The notes beneath the pieces were generated by a model. The model made no database searches, was not told where the DNA came from, and worked only from the letters and a program-made list of their open reading frames with translations. A program made the position numbers and the translations under genes. Of a stretch of DNA of 64,000 nucleotides, positions 24,893 to 33,911 are shown one piece after another. Each line of letters starts with the position of its first letter. Position 1 is the stretch's first letter. The DNA comes from Thermoplasmata archaeon (lineage in GTDB: Archaea; Thermoplasmatota; Thermoplasmata; Lutacidiplasmatales; UBA184), in NCBI GenBank assembly GCA_028864975.1, contig JAGWLG010000005.1, forward strand, positions 62,001-126,000. Reading direction: 5' to 3'.

Positions 24893-27800
24893 GTGCGGTG
24901 GTTGTCGAGATGCCCGGGCGGGCCCTTCCGATCCCTTGGCGGGGAGGCTTGGAGCGGAACCCTTGCATCGACGCCCCGGGGCTCCGAGCTCCGCATCGGC
25001 GTGCTCGCGGTGATGCTGGTGCTCCTCTCCTCCTCGCTTCCCCTCGCCTTCTCCGCGGCCGACCACCCCGCGGTTCTGTCCCCGTCCTCCATCGGGAGCG
25101 CGGTCGGCTCGCCCCGAGGGAACGAGATCCAGGTTCCCGCGGTTCCCGAAGGGCTGCCCACCCCCTCCGCCCCGCCCGCGCCGCCCTCCCTTCCGCCTCC
25201 GCCCGTAGTGGGGTGGCCGACCCCGCGTGGACCGGCGACCGAGAACGGGAGCTCGACGGGATTCGCCCCTGAGGTCCCTTCCGCGGGCTCGCCCCCCAGC
25301 CTCCTGGGCGTTGCCGCGCTCGGCCGGGCGGCTAGCAATCTCACCGGCATGGCGGTCTCGCCCGGGGGCCCCCTCCTCCTCGCCCTGCGGAACGGCACCG
25401 TCGGGGCGTTCGGAGCGCAGGACCTGGCGCCGCTCTGGACCGCGAAGGCCCACGAACCCCTCGTCGCCGGCCCCACGACCGTCGGTGGCCTCGTCTACGC
25501 CATGGGAAGTTCCGGTCGGCTCTTCGCCTGGGACGTGGGGAGCGGAGTCCAGGTCTGGAACACCTCCCTCGGCGCCCCCGACCTTGGCGCCGCGCCCGTG
25601 CCCTACCAGGGGGACCTCTTCGTCCTCACCCAGAAGAACCTCTCGGTGGTCAACGGCACGACCGGCGCGCTCCTCTTCGTCGGAGGGAACTCCTCCGCGG
25701 ACCCCACGCACGCCCTCGCCGTCTCGGGAGGACTCCTCTACGCCCAAGCCGTAGGGGGTCTCGATGCCTTCACCGCCTTCGGTCGCCTCTGGAACTTCAC
25801 CCCTCAGTTCTTCACCCACGAAGGGGCACCTCTCTTCTCCGACGGCCTTGTGGCTGTCGCCGGTCCCTCGGGGAACCTCTCCGGAGGGCTCAACGGTCCC
25901 CACGTCTGGAAGGTCCGGCTCAACAGCGGGCACGCCCCCCTGCTTGAGGCCGCGGCCTCGAACGGTCGGATCTACGCTACGGACGGGGTCGGACCGCTCC
26001 ACGCCCTGGAGGCTTCGTCGGGCAACTCCCTTTGGGAGACCTCCTTCTACACGGAGGGCCCCCCGACCGCGGTGGGGCAGCAGGTCTTCGTCGGCGCGAA
26101 CCTGACGGCCCTGGGTGACGGCGTCGCCGCGGTCAACGCCACCACGGGGGCGCTGCTCTGGTTCTTCGAGACGGCGAAGCCGGTCAATTCGACCGTCGTG
26201 GTCGCGGACGGGGACCTCTACGCCATGGACGAGAGCGGGAACTTGACGGCCCTCGGCTCCCCTCCCCTCCAGGTCTTCGCCTCCTCCAGCCCGACGGCCG
26301 ACGCGGGCGTGGGGACGCCCTTCACCTTCACCGCTTGGACGTCGGGCGGTGCAGGTTCTCCCCTCCAGTTCTCCTGGATGTTCTCGGACGGGGCCAAGAA
26401 CGTGGGCAGCTCGGTCCAGCATGCGTTCAGTGTCGCGGGTCCGGCGTGGGCCCAGGTGATCGCCAGCGACCAGGAAGGTGCCTGGGCGGGTCCCTTCGTG
26501 GTCAACGTGACCGTGGACCCGGCGCTCACGGCGAAGCTCCAACTGAGCCCTTCGAGCGGGCCGGCCCCCTTCTGGACGAATGCCACCGTTACCGTCGCCG
26601 GAGGGCACGCGCCCTATTCGCTCTCTCTCCAGGTCCAAGGTACCCAGCCCGAGTGGTTGCACCCGGCCTCGCTCAACTCCGCGCTCAACTTCACGCTCCC
26701 CGGGACCGACTGGGTGACCGCGTCGGTCAACGACACCGTCGGGGACAGGACCCTCTTCGGCCCCGTCCAGGTCGTCGTGACCCCGGCGGCGTTCGCTCCG
26801 CCCTCCGTCCAGTTGGTCGCTCCCACTCCCGGCGCCCTCTGGGTGCTGTGGAACGCTCCGCCCGAACCGGGCTTCGAGGCGTGGGTCGTCAATGTTTCGA
26901 TCGACCACGGCGCGGCCATGCAGAGCGTGCGCCTGGCGGCCACCAACGCTTCCTCCTACCTCTTCGGAGGCCTTTCGATGGACAGCCAGCTCTCCGTCCA
27001 GGTCGCGCGGGAGACGAGCTTCGGCTGGTTCGCTTCCACCCCGATCAACACCACGACCGCCCTGGTGGCCCCCACGATCTCCGCCGCCGCGACCCCAGGG
27101 TTCCCGGGGCAGGCCACGCTCTCCTGGTCGCTCGCGGTCCCGATCGACCTTCACCAGGGCAACGCCACCTGGACGGTGAACATGAGCCTCCCCGGCAGCT
27201 CGGCGCCCACCTCCCTACCCGCGTCGGCCCCCGTCGACGGGATCGGCGAGTTCGTCGCTCCCGTCGTGCCCGACCTCGCCTCCACCGAGTTCCAACTGTA
27301 TGTCCATACCTTCGACGCCCATGCTCTGAGCCCTGCGGTCTCCTTCGCCCCTCTCCTCTCCCCGCCTACGCTCCAGGTCGTCGGCGGACCCCTCGGGCTC
27401 CACGTCTCGTGGAACGCGGCATCCCTGCCGGAGTTCTCTTCCGTCCGGGTCTGCTATAGCACGGACCTCACCACGTGGTCCTGCCCGTTCAACGACCCCT
27501 CTCCCGTCAACACCTCGTGGGTCGTCGTCCCGAGGGCCGGCACCTACGATGTGAACGTGACCGCGGTCGCCGGCAACGGATTTGCGGCCTCCTCCACGGT
27601 CGTGGTCGCGACCGTCCTGCCGGGAACGACCGGGGCGATCTGGTATGCGACCCCCTTGGTGGGGGTCCCCTTCTGGTTCTGGGCCTTCTTCGTGCTCCTC
27701 GTGGTCGCCCTCTTCTGGGTCGGCTCGAGGCTGCTCCGCGAGCGTCGGGGCATCCCCCCCTATCTCGGGGAGGTCATGCCCTGGGACCCTCTCGCCCCCG

Positions 27801-28408
27801 ACCTGGAACCCAAGGCGCGCCCGAAGGACCCGGAGACGCTGCGGGTCGCTCCCAAGATCCACCGCCATCGCGACTCTCACTCCCACCGGCATCCCTCGAC
27901 GTCCGAGGAGGACGCTGAGAGCTCCTCGGGCCAGGTCGCTGTCGTGCGCCTGAAGAAGCCCTCGGGGGCTGCTCCGACCACGGCTTCGCGGCCAAGCCGC
28001 GCCACCGCGGCACCGGACGAAGAGGAAGGGTCGGAGGAGCAGGAGGCCGAAGAGGGGCCGGCGTCACCTCCCACCAAGCGGAGCGGGACCAAGGGCGCGG
28101 AACGTCCCGTCAAGATCGAGCAGGTGGGGGAGGAGACCTCTTCTGCGGACGAGGAAGAGGATGAAGAGGAGCCCGGTCCTGACGAGCTCAAGAAGCTCCC
28201 CGTGGTGCTCCGACACCCGGAACCTCCGACGGAGGAGGTTGAGGGGGCCCATGGCCCCCGAAGCCCACCTTCCTCCCGCCACGTCGCGCCTTCCTCGGAC
28301 AGGGAGACGGAGGACGAAGAGGGGCCTCGGGCTCCCACCCCGAAGTCCGTCCCGCCCAAGCGTCCCGCACCCCGCCCGAAGTCCGAGGACGAGGAACCGA
28401 CGCTCTGA
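24893..28408 (+). CDS. Secreted PQQ-propeller / PKD surface protein with charged cytosolic tail
   Basis: An exported protein of about 1,171 residues. The hydrophobic signal (VLAVMLVLLSSSLPLAFSA) is followed by a Pro-rich linker. Residues about 140-460 form a PQQ-like beta propeller with repeated short blades such as GRLFAWDVGSG and NGTTGALL. A PKD-like domain near 470-550 and three or more Ig/FN3-like domains follow. A membrane helix lies near residues 915-945. The tail of about 225 residues alternates acidic runs with KRPAP-type basic patches. The start is uncertain. The frame opens at a TTG at 24866; the GTG at 24893 or TTG at 24902 would shorten the n-region before the signal. The gene is divergent from the dehydrogenase operon. 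The ligand is unknown. Confidence 0.82.
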   Translation: MRWLSRCPGGPFRSLGGEAWSGTLASTPRGSELRIGVLAVMLVLLSSSLPLAFSAADHPAVLSPSSIGSAVGSPRGNEIQVPAVPEGLPTPSAPPAPPSLPPPPVVGWPTPRGPATENGSSTGFAPEVPSAGSPPSLLGVAALGRAASNLTGMAVSPGGPLLLALRNGTVGAFGAQDLAPLWTAKAHEPLVAGPTTVGGLVYAMGSSGRLFAWDVGSGVQVWNTSLGAPDLGAAPVPYQGDLFVLTQKNLSVVNGTTGALLFVGGNSSADPTHALAVSGGLLYAQAVGGLDAFTAFGRLWNFTPQFFTHEGAPLFSDGLVAVAGPSGNLSGGLNGPHVWKVRLNSGHAPLLEAAASNGRIYATDGVGPLHALEASSGNSLWETSFYTEGPPTAVGQQVFVGANLTALGDGVAAVNATTGALLWFFETAKPVNSTVVVADGDLYAMDESGNLTALGSPPLQVFASSSPTADAGVGTPFTFTAWTSGGAGSPLQFSWMFSDGAKNVGSSVQHAFSVAGPAWAQVIASDQEGAWAGPFVVNVTVDPALTAKLQLSPSSGPAPFWTNATVTVAGGHAPYSLSLQVQGTQPEWLHPASLNSALNFTLPGTDWVTASVNDTVGDRTLFGPVQVVVTPAAFAPPSVQLVAPTPGALWVLWNAPPEPGFEAWVVNVSIDHGAAMQSVRLAATNASSYLFGGLSMDSQLSVQVARETSFGWFASTPINTTTALVAPTISAAATPGFPGQATLSWSLAVPIDLHQGNATWTVNMSLPGSSAPTSLPASAPVDGIGEFVAPVVPDLASTEFQLYVHTFDAHALSPAVSFAPLLSPPTLQVVGGPLGLHVSWNAASLPEFSSVRVCYSTDLTTWSCPFNDPSPVNTSWVVVPRAGTYDVNVTAVAGNGFAASSTVVVATVLPGTTGAIWYATPLVGVPFWFWAFFVLLVVALFWVGSRLLRERRGIPPYLGEVMPWDPLAPDLEPKARPKDPETLRVAPKIHRHRDSHSHRHPSTSEEDAESSSGQVAVVRLKKPSGAAPTTASRPSRATAAPDEEEGSEEQEAEEGPASPPTKRSGTKGAERPVKIEQVGEETSSADEEEDEEEPGPDELKKLPVVLRHPEPPTEEVEGAHGPRSPPSSRHVAPSSDRETEDEEGPRAPTPKSVPPKRPAPRPKSEDEEPTL

Positions 28409-28457
28409 AGGGTCGGTCGTGCTCCGTTTCGGTAGTCGGGCCAGCATCCCTGTAGCG

Positions 28458-28465
28458 CTATATAG
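28458..28465 (+). promoter_or_regulatory. TATA box of the AbrB-PhoU regulator gene
   Basis: CTATATAG is a near-ideal archaeal TATA box centred 27 bp before the ATG at 28489. The transcript should therefore start at or next to the start codon. Confidence 0.65.
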
Positions 28466-28488
28466 AACACGTCGGTCGAACGGGGTCG

Positions 28489-29604
28489 ATGCGGACCCCC
28501 GGGGGGTACGAGGGACGGCGGATCCAGCGGACGGGCGGTAGCACCTTCATCGTGTCGCTCCCGAAGACCTGGGTGACGTCCCGGGGCCTCGTCGCGGGGG
28601 ACGTGCTGCTCTTCGCGCCCCGTCCCGACGGGTCGCTCACCCTCTACACGCCCGAAGGCAGCACGAGCGAACCGGCCCGTCGTTCGATCACGGTCTCGAA
28701 CGACATGGACCGGGACCATCTTTTCCGTCTCCTCGTCGCCGAGTACATCGCCGGGGCGACGCTCCTCGAGGTGAGGACCCCCGGGAGGATGAGCGCCGAG
28801 ACGCGAGAGGTGGTCCGGGACTTCGCCCAGCACATGATCGGTCCCGAGATCCTAGAGGAGTCCGCGGAAGCGGTCGTTCTCCAAGATGTCGTGGGCGCGA
28901 ACCCGCTCCCGCTCCCTTCCGTCATCCGCCGTATGCATCACATGGTCCGTGCGATGCACGCGGATGCCATGACCGCCTTCTCCACCCACGACACCGCGAT
29001 CGCCCAAGACGTCCAGGCCCGCGACTGGGAAGTGGACCGTCTCCATTGGTTCGTCCAGAAACAGGTCGCGGTCGCCCTTCGCGACCAGCGGCACCTGGCG
29101 TCCCTCGGCCTCACGCTCCCCGAATGCTCGACCCTGCTCCAGGCCTCGCGCGTCTTGGAGAGGATCGCGGACCACGCCGTCCGTGTGGCCGAAGTGACGG
29201 ACCTGGTCGGCGCGACCCCGGTGCCCCGGCCTCAGGTCGAGGAGCTGGTCCGTCTGTCGGAGACCGCGCGGCGTTTGCTCGACACGGCCGTCGAAACGCT
29301 CTTCTCCGGTGATGCCCGAGGGGCGAACAGCATCCTCGACGACTCCGAACGGCTCGTCCAGCACCGAAGGAAGCTCCTGGACAACTTCTTCTCACGGCCC
29401 GGACGCGTGGCGGTCGCCCTCGCCTACGTCCTGGAGAGCCTCGAGCGCACCTCGCTCTATGCGAGCGACCTCGCCGAGATCGCGATCAACCACGCCGTGG
29501 AGCGGCAGCTCCTCGAGTCGACTTCCAAGCCCGTCGCTCCCCGCTCCGTCGCCCGGACCGCGGCATCTGCGAAGGACTCCGCCGTCGCGCCTCCGCGGGC
29601 GTGA
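28489..29604 (+). CDS. SpoVT/AbrB-PhoU family phosphate-type regulator
   Basis: A 371-residue archaeal regulator combining an N-terminal SpoVT/AbrB DNA-binding swapped-hairpin domain (residues about 8-55, with RIQRTGGSTFIVSLPKTWV) and two PhoU-like four-helix repeats (residues about 105-200 and 210-325). Archaeal proteins of this build control phosphate uptake or related transport genes. The C-terminal 25 residues are low complexity. The start is fixed by the TATA box 27 bp upstream. No phosphate transporter is nearby, so the targets are elsewhere or different. The next gene, on the same strand, is a surface protein with its own promoter element. Confidence 0.92.
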   Translation: MRTPGGYEGRRIQRTGGSTFIVSLPKTWVTSRGLVAGDVLLFAPRPDGSLTLYTPEGSTSEPARRSITVSNDMDRDHLFRLLVAEYIAGATLLEVRTPGRMSAETREVVRDFAQHMIGPEILEESAEAVVLQDVVGANPLPLPSVIRRMHHMVRAMHADAMTAFSTHDTAIAQDVQARDWEVDRLHWFVQKQVAVALRDQRHLASLGLTLPECSTLLQASRVLERIADHAVRVAEVTDLVGATPVPRPQVEELVRLSETARRLLDTAVETLFSGDARGANSILDDSERLVQHRRKLLDNFFSRPGRVAVALAYVLESLERTSLYASDLAEIAINHAVERQLLESTSKPVAPRSVARTAASAKDSAVAPPRA

Positions 29605-29645
29605 GAGGCCACGAGGCGATCCTCGGCCCTACGGGCGGTGCCCGC

Positions 29646-29653
29646 AAAGCTTT
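29646..29653 (+). promoter_or_regulatory. TATA-like element for the Ig-like surface gene
   Basis: AAAGCTTT is centred about 26 bp before the ATG at 29676. It supports a start there rather than at the upstream in-frame GTG at 29601. Confidence 0.45.
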
Positions 29654-29675
29654 GTGGAGGAGCTCTTCCGGTCCT

Positions 29676-31622
29676 ATGATGCGAACGGCGGCGATCGGTT
29701 CAGCGGGGGCCGTCCGCCTCGTCGCCGCCGCCTTGGTGGTCTCCTCCCTTCTCCTCACTCCCTCGTATTCCTCCGTCCCGCAAGGAACCGGGCCGATGGC
29801 GACCCACGCCTCGGTCGCACCGAGCTTGGCTAGGATGCCCGGTACTCCCACGGCCCAGGTGCCGAACGCCCCCCATCTTCCGTCTCAGGCCTGCCCCGTT
29901 TCCTTGCCGTTACGGAGCGCGCTGGGGCTCGGCGCAGATCACCTGTCCGGACCCGGTTCGGTCCCCTTCGGGGGAGCCGGGGGCCTCTCGGCTCACAGCG
30001 TGGACCCCCTGGCCGTCCCGAACAACGGTTTCGAGTACAACGTGACGGCGTACAGGATGCCCACGACCGGGATGGGCACCCTCCTGCTCTCTGAACAGGA
30101 GGAGATCGCCGGGGTCGGGGGACTCGCCTCGCAGGACCTTCTGATGGGGTACATCTCGAACAGCTCGTTCACGGGACCCGGGGAGGTGCCGTTCTGGGCG
30201 GTGGTGGACAATGCTACCGGGCACATCGTGAACTGCGGGTACACCGTCAGCACGCCCAACGCCGGCGCGACCTACCCGTTCCAAGCCCTCTACGTGGCCA
30301 ACCGGACCTGGGAGGTCCTGTACCATGGGAACGCCTTCGCGGGATCGGACAATATCACGCTCAACGGCACGGAGGCGACCTGGACCGGGAGCCTGGGGGT
30401 CGTGACGTATGCGGCGTGGAACGGCACGTCCCCGTGGGTACCCTCTCTCATCTCGGTGCCGAGCAGCATGCACGTGCGTCAAGGGAACCGCTGGTACCTT
30501 CCCCATCCCGTCGCGGCCAGCTGGAATGGCACCGCGCTCCCCTCCTGGGGAGAAGCGGGGACCGTCCAACGCGGGTACCTCGCCCCCGGGGCCTTGGATG
30601 TGGGGACCTCCGTCGCGACCGTGACCAACGGGACCGAGCTCTGGACCAGCGCGTCGCCGACCCCCCTCACCGTCTCCGTGAGCGCCAACGCCACCCACGT
30701 CGTGGGGGGCTCGACGGTGGCCCTCACGGTGACCGCCCTCGCTTCGAACGTGGCGATCCCTGGGCTCAATGTCTCGATGACGAGCAACGCGGTGGGGGGA
30801 GCCTTCTCACCCGCCCTTCCCTGGAGGTTGAACGCGACCGGCGTGGCCCGGGGGAACTACACCTCCCCGCTGGTCTCCTCCTCGACCTCCGTGACGCTCA
30901 CGGCCTACGTGGGGAACGGTCAGTTCCAGGGGTCGGGGAGCGCCCCTACCCTCACCGTCTCCCCCACCTCGCTCACCGTGTCGGTCCTCCTCTCCTCGTT
31001 CTCGGTCGCTCCGGGGGGTAGCGTGAACGTGACGGTCGTCGTCGACCACGCGGGGCAAGGGGTCGAGGGGGTCAACCTCAGCTTCTCGGCCAGCGTGGGC
31101 GGCGGGGTCTTCACGCCCGCCGCACCGTGGATGACCGCTCGGGGAGGGTTCGCGAACGGTTCGTACCTGGCCCCCGCGGCCCCGGGACCGGTCGCCCTGA
31201 CGTTCACGGTGGAGTTCCTGGGGTTCAGCGGAAGCACCACCGCCCACCTCAACGTGACGGGATCCTCCTCGCCCACCCCCTCGGCCTGGTCGGAGACCTC
31301 GGTCATCGTGATCGACGCCGTTCTCGCCGTGGTCCTCTTGGGGTTGGCCCTCGCCTATCTTAGGGCCCGGACCCCCCGTACCCCCGAGAGCGAAGAGGAG
31401 ATCGACGAGGACTGGGACGACGATATCAGCGCTACGAAGAGTGCCGAGGAGCCTCCCCTGCTCCCCGACGACACCCCGTCGGCATCCGAGGTCGAGCCCG
31501 CCCCGGTGGGGGGCCCGACCTGCCCCGCGTGCGACGCGCCGCTGGGGTCCGAAGCGAGGCGCTTCTGCCCGAAGTGCGGCACGCCCCTATCGACCGCCGA
31601 GCGCGGCGGCCCCAAGACGTAG
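29676..31622 (+). CDS. Surface protein with Ig-like domains and a cytosolic zinc ribbon
   Basis: A 648-residue exported protein. A signal lies at residues 10-32. Residues about 90-330 form an unassigned beta-rich domain. Two or more invasin-like Ig domains follow (residues about 335-545, with recurring TPLTVSVSAN- and TSLTVSVLLS-type starts). A membrane helix lies near residues 548-570. The cytosolic tail is acidic and ends in a zinc ribbon, CPAC-x(14)-CPKC, near residues 614-635. An Ig-type surface protein with an intracellular zinc ribbon is uncommon and could pass a surface signal inward. The start at 29676 fits the signal sequence and promoter spacing. Confidence 0.85.
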   Translation: MMRTAAIGSAGAVRLVAAALVVSSLLLTPSYSSVPQGTGPMATHASVAPSLARMPGTPTAQVPNAPHLPSQACPVSLPLRSALGLGADHLSGPGSVPFGGAGGLSAHSVDPLAVPNNGFEYNVTAYRMPTTGMGTLLLSEQEEIAGVGGLASQDLLMGYISNSSFTGPGEVPFWAVVDNATGHIVNCGYTVSTPNAGATYPFQALYVANRTWEVLYHGNAFAGSDNITLNGTEATWTGSLGVVTYAAWNGTSPWVPSLISVPSSMHVRQGNRWYLPHPVAASWNGTALPSWGEAGTVQRGYLAPGALDVGTSVATVTNGTELWTSASPTPLTVSVSANATHVVGGSTVALTVTALASNVAIPGLNVSMTSNAVGGAFSPALPWRLNATGVARGNYTSPLVSSSTSVTLTAYVGNGQFQGSGSAPTLTVSPTSLTVSVLLSSFSVAPGGSVNVTVVVDHAGQGVEGVNLSFSASVGGGVFTPAAPWMTARGGFANGSYLAPAAPGPVALTFTVEFLGFSGSTTAHLNVTGSSSPTPSAWSETSVIVIDAVLAVVLLGLALAYLRARTPRTPESEEEIDEDWDDDISATKSAEEPPLLPDDTPSASEVEPAPVGGPTCPACDAPLGSEARRFCPKCGTPLSTAERGGPKT

Positions 31623-31644
31623 GGCACTTGTGGGTGTGAGGCGC

Positions 31645-32082
31645 TCAGCGCCCCGCTGAGGAACGGCGGCAGGCAGGGCAGTACCCCGTGAAGCTCACGG
31701 CGAGGGCCCGGACCTCCCAGCCCTCGGGAGACGTGATCGCGACCTCGGCGAGTTCCTTGCGGGGCCCTTCGGGAATGGTCCACCGGACGATCCGTCCGCA
31801 CCCTTCGCAAACCAGGTGACCGGTGGGAACGAATGATGACACCGAGACGACTCGCACCTCGGGTGGCTTTTCGGGGGTCTCCGGCCGGACCGGCCCTTCG
31901 ACCAGGTCGGAAGGATCGCTCGCCTCTACCTGCGGGATCCCGAGCGAAGCACGCAGGACCTGACCCAAATTCGTCTCGTTGGGGGTGGCCGGGACCGGCA
32001 AGTGCGAACGGGACACGCCTGACCGGGAGGACGCGCGCTTGCGACCGGGGGAGCGCGAGGTTCCTCGGGCCTTTTTCGGCAT
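31645..32082 (-). CDS. Fur-type zinc/dimerisation domain protein without the winged helix
   Basis: A 145-residue protein. The last about 60 residues match the C-terminal domain of Fur-family regulators: H89 followed by C92-x-x-C95 (GHLVCEGCGRIV), a helix, and the closing GYCPACR with C135 and C138. The two Cys pairs form the structural zinc site of Fur. The winged-helix DNA-binding domain that normally precedes it (about 80 residues) is absent. Instead there is a basic, Ser/Arg-rich tail (residues 1-25) and a disordered linker. The start is well supported: TCTATAACC lies 26 bp upstream of the ATG. It may bind DNA through its basic tail, or act as a dimerising or metal-sensing partner. Confidence 0.75.
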   Translation of the reverse strand: MPKKARGTSRSPGRKRASSRSGVSRSHLPVPATPNETNLGQVLRASLGIPQVEASDPSDLVEGPVRPETPEKPPEVRVVSVSSFVPTGHLVCEGCGRIVRWTIPEGPRKELAEVAITSPEGWEVRALAVSFTGYCPACRRSSAGR

Positions 32083-32102
32083 GACCGACCATCGGATGTG
32101 GT

Positions 32103-32111
32103 GGGTTATAG
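32103..32111 (-). promoter_or_regulatory. TATA box of the Fur-domain gene
   Basis: Read on the minus strand this is TCTATAACC, centred 26 bp before the ATG at 32082. Confidence 0.6.
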
Positions 32112-32193
32112 ACCTGTCAGGGGCGGGAACGCGACCCCATAGGCCCGTCGGGGAACTCGCGTTCGCGCCTGGCCCTCTCCCGGTCTTCTCTCC

Positions 32194-32982
32194 TTACTCA
32201 GAGGCAGGGATGAGGGGTACGTGGAGGATGGCCATCACGGCGAGACCGAAGCAGCTCAACCCAACGAACAGCGGGACCACGATCGCGTCGACCAGCGTGA
32301 GCGAGGTGGCGTAGTTCGCGAGGGGGCCGTACGAGACCCAGAAGGAAGGGATCGAGAGCAAGTAGTGCATCACCGTCAGGTCGGGAACCACTCCGGGGAG
32401 GTTCCCCAGCAGGAACTCCCAGAAGAACGCGTAGACCAGTCCCACCAGCAGGGCCCTTCGGGTCAGAAGTCCTAGGAGGAGGTAGAACGCGCCGTAGGCG
32501 ATCAGACCGAGCGTCGTGGAGACGAGCAGGGAAGGGAGGACCCCCGCGAGGTCCGTCGAGCTCTGGGGCGCGCCCAAAGCCACGATGCCGTAGGTGACCA
32601 GCACGGAAGGGAGCAGGAACACCGTCCCCAGGAGCAGATAGCCCACGTACTTCCCCAGGACCACCGCGGGCTTGCCGAGGGTCCGCGTCACGAGGTAACC
32701 CATGCTCTGCTCGTCGATCTCCTCCCGGAGGAGCGGCACGGCGAGCAGGAGCGCGACCAGGAGAAGGACCAGAGGGAGGAAGAGCTGAACGACAAGGACC
32801 TCGTAGACCGAGACCAGCGCGCTCCCTTGCGTTCCGTCCGCCAGAAGACCTCCCACGAGGACCGACGGGAAGAAGGCGAGCAGCAGGAGCCCGAGCGCCC
32901 TCCAGCTCTTCGCCGTGGCGAGGAACGTGGTCCGAGCGAGGACCCAGGTGGGCCAGAGAGGAAAGATCGTCCCCGCCTTCAT
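32194..32982 (-). CDS. ABC-2 type exporter permease (second pair)
   Basis: A 262-residue membrane protein with about six hydrophobic segments and the layout of ABC-2 permeases: an N-terminal helix, a long coupling loop containing EEIDEQSMGYLVTRTLGKP (residues about 89-107), then four or five more helices. The E-x-x-x-x-x-x-x-x-L-x-x-T-R-x-x-x-x-P element is typical of permeases that contact their ATPase. The ATG overlaps the stop of the upstream ATPase gene by four bases. The substrate is unknown; antimicrobial peptides, lipids or polysaccharides are usual for this class. Confidence 0.88.
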   Translation of the reverse strand: MKAGTIFPLWPTWVLARTTFLATAKSWRALGLLLLAFFPSVLVGGLLADGTQGSALVSVYEVLVVQLFLPLVLLLVALLLAVPLLREEIDEQSMGYLVTRTLGKPAVVLGKYVGYLLLGTVFLLPSVLVTYGIVALGAPQSSTDLAGVLPSLLVSTTLGLIAYGAFYLLLGLLTRRALLVGLVYAFFWEFLLGNLPGVVPDLTVMHYLLSIPSFWVSYGPLANYATSLTLVDAIVVPLFVGLSCFGLAVMAILHVPLIPASE

Positions 32983-33911
32983 GGGGTCCCCTTCGACAAG
33001 TAGCGGAAGACGGCCTCCAGGCTGTCGTCCAGGCTGCGGACGCCCGTGATCGAGATCCCGTCCTGGAGCGCCAGGCCCGGGAGGTCGTCGAAGAAGCTGT
33101 TCGGGGAAGAGGTGAGGACCGTGACCCGGTCCGGCCCACTGAACTGGAGGCTGAAGACGTCCGGGCGCTCAGCGAGGACCCGCGCGAGCGGTCGGGGCGT
33201 GGAGGTCTCGAGCTCGATCGCGTGGGGGTGCTGGTCCAAGAGCTCCCGGATCCGATGAAGGTCACCCTGCGCGAGCGCCTGCCCGTTCGCGATCATCACG
33301 ATGTTGTCCGTGAGCCGCTCGACCTCGTGGAGCACGTGCGAACTGATGATCAGGTGATGTCCCGAGGTCGCGAGCTCCCGAAAGAGCTGGAGGAGGCGTG
33401 CCCGCCCGACGGGGTCCGTGCCGTTGAGCGGCTCGTCCAGAAGCAGGACCTTCGGGTCGTGGGCGATCGCCTGGGCCATCTTCACGCGCTGTCGCATCCC
33501 CTTGCTGAACGTGCGGATCTGTCGGTCCTTGACCGAGAGAAGTTCCACGGTCGCGAGGGCGGCCAGGGTCTTCTCCTGCGCTTCCACCGGCGTGAAACCG
33601 TCGAACTCGAGGAGGGTACGAACGAACTCCTGGGGGGTCATCCAGCCGTAGAGCCCCCCATGGTCCGGGCAGTACCCCAGGTCGCGGTTCCGCTCCGGAT
33701 GGTTCCACACCGGCCCGCCCAGCAGCGTCATGCTGCCCGCATCGAGCGGAAGAAGGCCGGCGAGAACTCGGAAGAAGGTGGACTTTCCTGCGCCGTTCGG
33801 TCCGACGAGCCCGGTGATCCCCGGGGGGAAGCTGGCCGTGAAGCGGTTGAGCCCGAGGACCTCCTTGTAGCGACGGGTCGCTTCGTGCGCTTCCACGACC
33901 GCGGGGCACAT
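32979..33911 (-). CDS. ABC transporter ATPase (second pair)
   Basis: A 310-residue ABC ATPase of the ABC-2/CcmA type. Walker A is GPNGAGKS near residues 38-45, the signature is the variant FSKGMRQRV, and Walker B is VLLLDEPLNG. The H-loop histidine lies in ISSHVLHEVE. After the nucleotide-binding domain (about 230 residues) there is the C-terminal DUF4162-like segment common in exporters. It starts with an ATG sharing one base with the TGA of the upstream permease and overlaps the downstream permease by four bases, so all four genes of this block are one operon. Confidence 0.93.
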   Translation of the reverse strand: MCPAVVEAHEATRRYKEVLGLNRFTASFPPGITGLVGPNGAGKSTFFRVLAGLLPLDAGSMTLLGGPVWNHPERNRDLGYCPDHGGLYGWMTPQEFVRTLLEFDGFTPVEAQEKTLAALATVELLSVKDRQIRTFSKGMRQRVKMAQAIAHDPKVLLLDEPLNGTDPVGRARLLQLFRELATSGHHLIISSHVLHEVERLTDNIVMIANGQALAQGDLHRIRELLDQHPHAIELETSTPRPLARVLAERPDVFSLQFSGPDRVTVLTSSPNSFFDDLPGLALQDGISITGVRSLDDSLEAVFRYLSKGTP

